From: a virus
Length of the DNA: 29,846 bases
IMG/VR virus record: IMGVR_UViG_3300013126_000164
Coordinates: 1-29,846 of that record
Strand: one strand, 5' to 3'
In this document: one piece after another, positions 24,508-29,846 of the stretch
How positions within the stretch are numbered: the stretch's first letter is position 1
Layout of the letters: each line of letters starts with the position of its first letter
Notes under the pieces: model-generated
Seen by the model: the letters and a program-made list of their open reading frames with translations, nothing else
Database searches by the model: none
What the model was told of the DNA's origin: nothing
Position numbers and translations under genes: made by a program

Positions 24508-24529
24508 AAAGTGCACCGAAGTGCACTTT
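24508..24529. terminator. Terminator after the zinc-ribbon gene
   Basis: AAAGTGCAC-CGAA-GTGCACTTT is a perfect 9-bp hairpin. On the - strand the loop is UUCG and the stem is followed by a T-run, ending transcripts from the terminase-portal group just before the capsid promoter. Confidence 0.88.
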
Positions 24530-24533
24530 CTTA

Positions 24534-24704
24534 TTATTTGATGTTACAATTATCGTTTTTACACTGAGCTGTTAGCTCTTTATAATCAAATTCCTTATAA
24601 CATTGCGTACATTTTAGCATATGGGTAGGTTTGTTTTCAATTCCGATTATAATATCTATAAAGTCGTCGTGCTTACAAATTGGACAGATAATCTTAACTT
24701 CCAT
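24534..24704 (-). CDS. Small zinc-ribbon protein, 56 aa
   Basis: Contains CPIC (Cys 7 and 10) and CTQC (Cys 32 and 35), the four-cysteine knuckle pair of a zinc ribbon, plus CKNDNC (Cys 48 and 53). Zinc ribbons of this size bind nucleic acid or protein; possible roles are transcription control or packaging support. The ATG overlaps the portal stop (TAATG) and GGAGG lies inside the portal 3' end, so translation is coupled. The specific function is not known. Confidence 0.75.
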   Translation of the reverse strand: MEVKIICPICKHDDFIDIIIGIENKPTHMLKCTQCYKEFDYKELTAQCKNDNCNIK

Positions 24705-26626
24705 TACATCATACCTCCGCCTTGCGGCTCACTCCCTGGAACGCCTTGTTGGCGTTTTTGAACATCTCCAATACCTTGTTTTTGTGGGTTAAGGGCTTGG
24801 AATACTATTTGAGTAATCACTTGCATTGGGTCGAGTTCACGTTGCTGTGCCATTTGCATTTCTGGGGTCATTGGTTGACCAGCTTCCATACCACCACCTT
24901 CCATCGGTTGGGGTTGAGCAGCAGCTTGAGCTTGTTGCATCTGCATTTGCTCGATTTGGATTTGTTCCATCGCTTGCATAATTTGTTGTGCAATCGCTTG
25001 AGCATTTTCCATCGACTTTTGTTGTCTTTCTTGCTCAATACGAGCTAAAATGATGTCACGGTTTTGTGGATTAAACGCTTTAATCATATCTTCTGGTGTG
25101 ACAATCGACACATCAGGAGCATATTGTAGCTGCCACTCGGCAAGCATCCGCATCTTTTCTTGGTTGCTTTGTTCGGTATGCTTTAGCTTTTGCGTAATAT
25201 CAATACTGAAGTCCCAGGCAATGTCCTTAAAAAACTCTGCGGTAAATGGGATGTATTCATATTCAGCATCACCATTTGGGTCTTCGGATTTCATACGCAT
25301 TAAGCGTTCATCCGTATAGTATTCAATCGCTAATGTAATAAGGATATAGCTAAGTTTTTCTAAGAACTTTTCAAACGCTACATATTCACTTTGGTTACCA
25401 ACCAGCGAACGTTCAATTAAACTATTGACACCTGCAGAGGTTTGAAGTGAACCTGAACCTTGACCAGTTGCAATATCTGTTAAACCTGTAAATTCTTGAA
25501 TATCTCGTTTTAAGAACTCAATGTAATTCATTAATGTCACAGGAATTTCAGACACGTCCACGTTACGAATAACGTTTTGTAGGTCTGGGTGTTTAGATAA
25601 GTAGACTAACCCGTAGGCGTTTCCGTACTTGGAGACGATACGTGGGTCGATACCTGCACCTTCATACACAATCTTTTGTGGATTTTGATATAATGTAGCA
25701 AGTGTACCAATAATAGATTGGACTTTATTAATCATCTTCACATTTGGTAAGATGAGTTGGCAGTCGCTAATGCCCCAGAAATCTTGACGAGCTTGATGTT
25801 GTCGTAAGATAACAAACGGGAACATATTTGGCTTAATACCTTTGACTTCTTTTAAGATAATACCATCGGCAATGTATGTAACGTTAATCGAGAAACCGCC
25901 AGCTTCATTCACTACTTTTTCATAATATGTAATCAAATCAACTACATCTTCTTGATAACTTGAGTAGTCACGAGCGTAGATTTCACCTCTGGTTGCTTGG
26001 TCTTCAGAAGCATAAGCATTGTTCTTACGATTTTCTAAGAATTTCTTTTTCGATTTATCTTCAATACTTGTATCTGCTTTAATGTGGTCAACGGTAGTAC
26101 GTGTGTAGGTACCGCAGTATAACGCTTCTTCTAATTCAAACGCTTGTGGGTCTACAAAGAAGGTTGATGGTTCGATAGGAGTAATCATAATCTCACCTTG
26201 ATACAGGTGATTACGAGTTCCGCCAATATAGTTTTCATCCCAACCGATATAGAGGATACCAGTACCTAATAAGCGAGATGTCGTAATGACATCTAACAAC
26301 TTAAAGCGAATGTTTAACTTTTCCCAAAGCTGTTCATAGGACTTCTGTAACAAGAAGATGTTATCTGCTTGCTCAGGAGCTAATGGTTTAAGTTCGCCAA
26401 GATAATTATCAACAAGTAATTCACCTGCTTTTAACTTCTTAACGTGGTTAACATAGTTACTGGATGGTTTTGGTATCCAGCTTGGCATACTGCCTTTATC
26501 ATTCCATTGGTCTCCACGGTCAAAAGAGTCTAACTCTTTCCAGGTATTGTCCTTGCGTTGTCTACGAAAGTCAATCGCATCTTTTGCTTTCTGCCAAATC
26601 TTTTTTGCTCGTTCTTCGTATTTCAT
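24704..26626 (-). CDS. Portal protein
   Basis: The 640-residue product starts with a helical region with FRRQRKDNTWKELDSFDRG and DQWN, then TTSRLLGTGILYIGWD and PIEPSTFFVDPQA, a sequence order typical of podophage portal proteins. Later NVKMINKVQSIIGTL and the FTGLTDIATGQ segment with LQTSAGVNSLIERS support this. The C-terminal ~120 residues are a Gln/Met-rich barrel-like extension (QAIAQQIMQAMEQIQ), as in portals with long crowns. AAGGAT precedes the ATG. It sits between terminase and scaffold in the usual packaging order. It forms the DNA entry ring. Confidence 0.88.
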   Translation of the reverse strand: MKYEERAKKIWQKAKDAIDFRRQRKDNTWKELDSFDRGDQWNDKGSMPSWIPKPSSNYVNHVKKLKAGELLVDNYLGELKPLAPEQADNIFLLQKSYEQLWEKLNIRFKLLDVITTSRLLGTGILYIGWDENYIGGTRNHLYQGEIMITPIEPSTFFVDPQAFELEEALYCGTYTRTTVDHIKADTSIEDKSKKKFLENRKNNAYASEDQATRGEIYARDYSSYQEDVVDLITYYEKVVNEAGGFSINVTYIADGIILKEVKGIKPNMFPFVILRQHQARQDFWGISDCQLILPNVKMINKVQSIIGTLATLYQNPQKIVYEGAGIDPRIVSKYGNAYGLVYLSKHPDLQNVIRNVDVSEIPVTLMNYIEFLKRDIQEFTGLTDIATGQGSGSLQTSAGVNSLIERSLVGNQSEYVAFEKFLEKLSYILITLAIEYYTDERLMRMKSEDPNGDAEYEYIPFTAEFFKDIAWDFSIDITQKLKHTEQSNQEKMRMLAEWQLQYAPDVSIVTPEDMIKAFNPQNRDIILARIEQERQQKSMENAQAIAQQIMQAMEQIQIEQMQMQQAQAAAQPQPMEGGGMEAGQPMTPEMQMAQQRELDPMQVITQIVFQALNPQKQGIGDVQKRQQGVPGSEPQGGGMM

Positions 26627-26627
26627 A

Positions 26628-26855
26628 TTACTTTAAATCCTTGGGAATACCATAATCTTTGTTAATGTCGGCAGGGAATAAGTCCGACTTTTGGTATTGT
26701 ACCTTTTCATCCTTGAAACTTGCAATAAGTTCATTTAACTCCTTGAGTTTCTTATCATAGTCTTCTTTCTTTGAGAATTTCACATCAATCTTAAAAAGAC
26801 CTGATAAAATGAAACCCGCAAGGAAACTCGCTATGCTTATTACTATAAAATCCAT
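26628..26855 (-). CDS. Small single-pass membrane protein with coiled coil, 75 aa
   Basis: One hydrophobic helix (residues ~2-20, FIVISIASFLAGFILSG) and a Lys/Glu-rich helix (KEDYDKKLKELNELI). I set the start at ATG 26855 because GGAGG lies 4 bases upstream; a longer frame to 26882 would run into terminase without a ribosome site. Lies between terminase and portal. Unknown; spanin- or holin-like shape only. Confidence 0.65.
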   Translation of the reverse strand: MDFIVISIASFLAGFILSGLFKIDVKFSKKEDYDKKLKELNELIASFKDEKVQYQKSDLFPADINKDYGIPKDLK

Positions 26856-26863
26856 ACTACCTC

Positions 26864-28375
26864 CTAAAATCCTGTGTACCATTCCGTAACAGGGGTGTCA
26901 TCTTCTTGTAATTCTTTTGGAAAATTGAATGTTTTTCTACCAGCAGTCTTTGTCGAATTGAAGTAAACTTCGTTGACTAAGTCTTCTGGATTATCTGGCA
27001 GCTCTTGAATTACATAACGCAGAGCGTCCATTGCGTGGTTGTTCGAGTCAATCGGTTTCTCCCCCCGATTTTTCTCTATGTCTAATGCTCCACTACTATA
27101 TTTATACTCACGACCTTCCCGAATTACATTAAAACAATTTGACATTATCTTCAATTTACCCAAGGCAAAGTAGGTAAATACCTTCATAATCCCTGCATCT
27201 ATGTTATTTATGCCCTCTTTAAACCACAATCCATACTCAGAATAGTGCCCAAAGTAGCTCTTTCCATTGGTTCCCCGACGGGTCTTACCGCTTGGGTCGG
27301 CAATGATTTGACTATAAATCATCCCCGCAGGCACCTTATCAACCATCGCCCGCATCTTGGTGGCGTGGTGGTTAACTGGTTTTTCCGCCTCATAGTGCTC
27401 GTCGTAGACATAAGCAATCCCTTTATCGGGGTCTATTGCTATCCCTAACATAACCGTTGGGTCTCGTAGCCCAAAGTCAACGCCGAAAAGCCGCTTCCAA
27501 TTCGCTGGAATTGAAAACGGTTCTACAATATGTTCTAAAAACGTAGGATAAACTAACCCTTCGCTATATTCAAAGCTACCGTAGATATATCTTTTTACCC
27601 ACCAGTCTGGTTTACCTCGCCCAATACGGGTTTGGAAGTCTGGGTCTAAATATTTATTTTGGAAAGAGCTATGCAAATGGCAGCTAAGATAAGGGTTGTA
27701 AAAAGGGTCTCGAGGATAATTGATAGTAGCATAAACTTTATCCGACTTATACAAAATCTCAGTTCTAATCCAACCACTATCGGGGTTAGAACAAAGAATT
27801 CCTAACAGTCGAGATTTTTTAACCTTCCTTTTCCCTTCTTCGTCGACTTCATATTCAACCGCTGCTTCGTTTCTTAATCGAGCAGAAAGTTCAACATACA
27901 CTTCGTACTTAGAGTTACTCGCTTCTTCTAAATAAAATCCAGTCAGGTTTAATGACCGTATCTTATCAGCATCGTTGCTGGGCAGTAGCATAATCTCGTG
28001 CCCATTCTTCATTACTATCTTTTCTTCACCCTTGGTTTTGGTCTCATACTTAATATGACCTTCGGGTAAGAACTTCATTAATTCGTTATAACTGGTTTCC
28101 TTCAATAACTGCATTGTTGGTGCGAGCAGTGCCGTCCTGCCGTGAGGAACCGCCAGGACGTGCTCGACAATGGACATTACAGCAGTGGTGGTTTTACCAC
28201 TCCCATACGCCCCAAATATTGCTTTAAATGTGTGAGGGTCTTTATGAAATTGTGCTTGGTGGGGTTGCGGCTTATAATGAATTTCAGTTGCATTACAAAT
28301 ATTACAAACAGAATATTTCTTTCCATCTGGTTGTATCATTTCCCCCGCACTACACAATTTACATTTTCTATTCAA
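26864..28375 (-). CDS. terL: Terminase large subunit with N-terminal zinc knuckle
   Basis: Packaging motor ATPase and nuclease, about 503 residues from TTG 28375. The zinc pairs CKLC and CNIC lie in the first ~30 residues. The ATPase has Walker A GAYGSGKTT, and FYLEEAS, a Walker B/catalytic Glu region. The nuclease has GVDFGLRDPT (Asp), ADPSGKTRRG and a final NNHAMDALRY. I prefer TTG 28375 because GAGGAG sits 7 bases upstream, whereas ATG 28414 has no clear ribosome site; the overlap with the phosphoesterase then falls from 47 to 8 bases. No small terminase is recognised in the window. Confidence 0.92.
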   Translation of the reverse strand: MNRKCKLCSAGEMIQPDGKKYSVCNICNATEIHYKPQPHQAQFHKDPHTFKAIFGAYGSGKTTTAVMSIVEHVLAVPHGRTALLAPTMQLLKETSYNELMKFLPEGHIKYETKTKGEEKIVMKNGHEIMLLPSNDADKIRSLNLTGFYLEEASNSKYEVYVELSARLRNEAAVEYEVDEEGKRKVKKSRLLGILCSNPDSGWIRTEILYKSDKVYATINYPRDPFYNPYLSCHLHSSFQNKYLDPDFQTRIGRGKPDWWVKRYIYGSFEYSEGLVYPTFLEHIVEPFSIPANWKRLFGVDFGLRDPTVMLGIAIDPDKGIAYVYDEHYEAEKPVNHHATKMRAMVDKVPAGMIYSQIIADPSGKTRRGTNGKSYFGHYSEYGLWFKEGINNIDAGIMKVFTYFALGKLKIMSNCFNVIREGREYKYSSGALDIEKNRGEKPIDSNNHAMDALRYVIQELPDNPEDLVNEVYFNSTKTAGRKTFNFPKELQEDDTPVTEWYTGF

Positions 28376-29315
28376 TGAATAACTCCTCGCAATAGCGATG
28401 TCCTCGTTCGGCATTGAATACCATCATTAGTATCCCCGCCTTAGAAGACAAGTTCTTATCCGACTCATAATTCGACTTGACCGTGGACATACTTGGTGCA
28501 TAGAACACTTTTTTATTACAGCCCTTACCTTCGTATAGTGTGACCTCACGGTAGTGATGGAAATGCCCAAACAATCCGTAGTCAAACTGAATGCCCCGAT
28601 AATACGCTAACTCTTGTAGATAACCTTCTTTCTTATTCCCAATTAAATGCCCGTGAGCAACAAACATCTTATGGTTAGCCGTCACTGGAACAACCAGGTC
28701 ATTACCACCCCAGACCATTACATTTCTATTGTTCTTAACACTTTCTTTAATATAATGATAGAACACGTGCATTAAATCTTCTTCAACTAACTCGTTCCTA
28801 TCGGTGCCGAGTGGACGTAGCTGCGTATGGTTTGAGCTTGTAATACAATAGAATTCAACCTTCATTGTCTTAGACAACTTCTGGATTAAATCCGCATACA
28901 CTTTCGACACATCAACAATCTGAAACACCATCCCCTTCTTAATCGCCATTAACTGACTTGTCCGTAATGCCCCACCGTCAATGGTGTCGCCTAACTCCAG
29001 CAGTTTAATTCGCTTGAACTTGAATTGCTTTTGCTTTTGGACAATATAGGCATACACTTTAGCAAGATGCTGTAAAAGGGTCTCGTCCCCGTTATAGTGA
29101 AAGTCACTGGTAACAAAGACATACTCATCATCCTTTGACGTCGAATTGTCTTGTACAAATTTAACAGGCGGCTTTTTCTTTTTGATGGCTGACTTTAATT
29201 CTTCCCCGAACAAAGTCTTGCTTGTCAGAACCTTCAGGTCTTCCTGGTTACGGCTCCGCTCGAAACTAAGATACTGCTTCTGCAAACGTAATTGTCTTTT
29301 GATTTCTAAATCCAT
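28368..29315 (-). CDS. Calcineurin-like metallophosphoesterase
   Basis: The 315-residue product has the metal-binding set DxH (SDFHYN), GDxxD (ELGDTIDGG), N-H (TSSNHTQ instead of GNHE), HGH (VAHGHLIG) and GHxH (GLFGHFHH). These two-metal enzymes cleave phosphodiesters or phosphomonoesters; the substrate is unknown. The first ~60 residues are Lys/Arg-rich and helical. AGGGAGG precedes the ATG. It is the first gene of the leftward arm in this window, directly ahead of terminase; similar enzymes occur in many phages and may act on nucleic acids or nucleotides. Confidence 0.85.
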   Translation of the reverse strand: MDLEIKRQLRLQKQYLSFERSRNQEDLKVLTSKTLFGEELKSAIKKKKPPVKFVQDNSTSKDDEYVFVTSDFHYNGDETLLQHLAKVYAYIVQKQKQFKFKRIKLLELGDTIDGGALRTSQLMAIKKGMVFQIVDVSKVYADLIQKLSKTMKVEFYCITSSNHTQLRPLGTDRNELVEEDLMHVFYHYIKESVKNNRNVMVWGGNDLVVPVTANHKMFVAHGHLIGNKKEGYLQELAYYRGIQFDYGLFGHFHHYREVTLYEGKGCNKKVFYAPSMSTVKSNYESDKNLSSKAGILMMVFNAERGHRYCEELFIE

Positions 29316-29452
29316 AGAAACCTCCCTGATTATTTTATATGCACATATGGCTAATTTTACGCTAAATTTTTTGAGTTAGTGTGTGGGTAGGGGGTTGCTA
29401 TCTATAAAGGATAAAGACACGGACTACCTACCACCCCAACATTTAGGGGTCT

Positions 29453-29477
29453 CCCCTCCGCCCTCCCCCCCTCCCCC
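29453..29477 (-). other. G-quadruplex motif
   Basis: On the - strand four G-runs (5, 7, 3 and 4 G) are separated by loops of 1, 1 and 4 bases, a short-loop motif expected to be stable. It would be in the non-template (RNA-like) strand of leftward transcription toward the phosphoesterase gene. Confidence 0.6.
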
Positions 29478-29507
29478 GTAGGGGTACCCCCCTCCCCCCG
29501 TGGGGTA

Positions 29508-29534
29508 TTAGCACTCCCACCCCTTGACCGCTAA
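29508..29534. promoter_or_regulatory. CIRCE-type inverted repeat, copy 1 (HrcA site)
   Basis: TTAGCACTC, a 9-base spacer, and GACCGCTAA: left arm exact, right arm with two changes from the CIRCE consensus TTAGCACTC-N9-GAGTGCTAA. The spacer is the same as in copy 3, so the copies are likely duplicates. Confidence 0.75.
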
Positions 29535-29539
29535 CCCCT

Positions 29540-29566
29540 TTAGCACTCCGCCCCCTCAAGTGCTAA
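29540..29566. promoter_or_regulatory. CIRCE-type inverted repeat, copy 2 (HrcA site)
   Basis: TTAGCACTC, a 9-base spacer, and AAGTGCTAA: left arm exact, right arm with one change from the consensus. The centre is 32 bp from copy 1. Confidence 0.8.
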
Positions 29567-29587
29567 CCGCACCCCACCCCCCACCCC

Positions 29588-29614
29588 TTAGCACTCCCAC
29601 CCCTTGAGTGCTAA
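29588..29614. promoter_or_regulatory. Perfect CIRCE element, copy 3 (HrcA site)
   Basis: TTAGCACTC-N9-GAGTGCTAA without a mismatch, the full consensus of the operator bound by HrcA, which represses dnaK and groE operons in many bacteria. The centre is 48 bp from copy 2. The nearest visible gene start (29315) is about 270 bp to the left. Confidence 0.9.
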
Positions 29615-29763
29615 AAATACCCACCGCCCCCCACTACTAAAAAACTACTAAACCGCAAAACCGCCAAAACAAAAACAACGCATTAGACGAGCGAAAAACA
29701 GCGGGAGGATATAAACTACCACCCCCACCCCTTCCGTGCCTCCTTGACCCCTTTACGTGATTT

Positions 29764-29846
29764 CGCATTTTATCGCATTTTTTTAGCACCCCAAAAAATC
29801 CCCGTATTTATCGGCATTTTTTACCCCCAAAAAACCCCGTGTTTAT
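29764..29846. repeat. Tandem ~36-bp A/C-tract repeats running off the window edge
   Basis: Two copies, 29774-29811 and 29812-29846, share the order CG(G)CATTTTTT, ACCCC, AAAAAA, CCCCGT, TTTAT; a short third (CGCATTTTAT, 29764-29773) precedes them. The phased A-tracts may bend DNA. Iteron-like or terminal-repeat function is possible. The left copy also holds a CIRCE half-site (TTAGCAC). Confidence 0.65.

Larger units (their letters stand above)
29316..29846. other. Gene-free C-rich control region at the right end
   Basis: About 530 bases hold no ORF with a ribosome site. The + strand is strongly C-rich and G-poor. It contains a G4 motif, short GGGGTACCCC and AGGGG/CCCCT palindromes, three CIRCE-type repeats and A/C-tract tandem repeats. 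No strong sigma-A promoter was found; TTGACC-18-TTTTAT (about 29742-29771) rightward and TTTTAG-17-TATTTT leftward just before CIRCE copy 3 are weak candidates. Confidence 0.75.

Noticed and set aside
24643-24658. CGATTATAAT resembling the 7801/7841 palindromes
   Set aside because: Only one half matches and it lies within the zinc-ribbon coding sequence; expected by chance in AT-rich DNA.
24722-25319. Leu/His-rich + strand frames opposite portal
   Set aside because: Composition reflects the Gln/Met-rich portal tail read backwards; no starts or context.
29742-29771. Rightward promoter TTGACC-18-TTTTAT
   Set aside because: The -10 matches only 4 of 6 and lies in a repeat; listed as weak only.
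1-29846. Circular closure of the window (end joined to start)
   Set aside because: The frame is open across the junction but gives no start codon or sensible protein, and repeats at the right edge do not recur on the left.
1-29846. Alternative genetic code (TGA=Trp) as in Mycoplasma hosts
   Set aside because: Trp is encoded by TGG in long intact genes, and TGA acts as the stop of the 43-aa gene.

Overview
This window is part of a double-stranded DNA bacteriophage genome with podovirus-like (short-tailed) structural genes. Low GC by eye, strong AAGGAG-type ribosome sites, GTG/TTG starts and HrcA-type (CIRCE) operators point to a Firmicutes or related low-GC Gram-positive host. Long frames stay open under the standard code and TGA is used as a stop, so the TGA=Trp code of Mycoplasma is not in use. 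Both ends are cut: the left edge is inside a gene, and no lysis gene, integrase or repressor is visible, so the genome continues outside.

Left arm (1-7675, rightward): a tightly packed replication and nucleotide module. It encodes a DUF669-like single-strand-binding protein, a zinc/TOPRIM primase joined to an MCM-like AAA+ helicase, a family A DNA polymerase with proofreading domain, a RuvC-like resolvase, a deoxynucleoside kinase, a YqaJ-type nuclease and a small membrane protein. Together these could prime, unwind, copy, recombine and resolve phage DNA and supply dNMPs.

Centre (7669-7944): a compact non-coding junction between converging operons. It holds a tRNA-like element with encoded CCA but an abnormal anticodon arm, two near-identical palindromes exactly 40 bp apart with embedded TATAAT boxes, and a bidirectional terminator.

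Right arm (29315 down to 7943, leftward): virion genes. Order of transcription: metallophosphoesterase, large terminase, small membrane protein, portal, zinc-ribbon protein; then a terminator and new promoter; scaffold, N4-gp56-type major capsid protein and a small conserved protein; a UUCG hairpin; adaptor, tail tube/nozzle protein, tail fibre with a beta-propeller-like region, a run of very small conserved genes (three of them 43-58 aa), four proteins of unknown role of which three are membrane proteins, and two probable internal (ejection) proteins. Genes often overlap by 1-4 bases, suggesting translational coupling.

Right end (29316-29846): about 530 bp without a gene, strongly C-rich on the + strand, with a G-quadruplex motif on the - strand, three CIRCE-type inverted repeats (one a perfect TTAGCACTC-N9-GAGTGCTAA) and tandem ~36 bp repeats running off the edge. 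The CIRCE array is the most striking signal: it implies that this phage interacts with the host heat-shock repressor HrcA, either as an operator array or as a decoy. The assignment of operator identity is from sequence; the biological role is inference.
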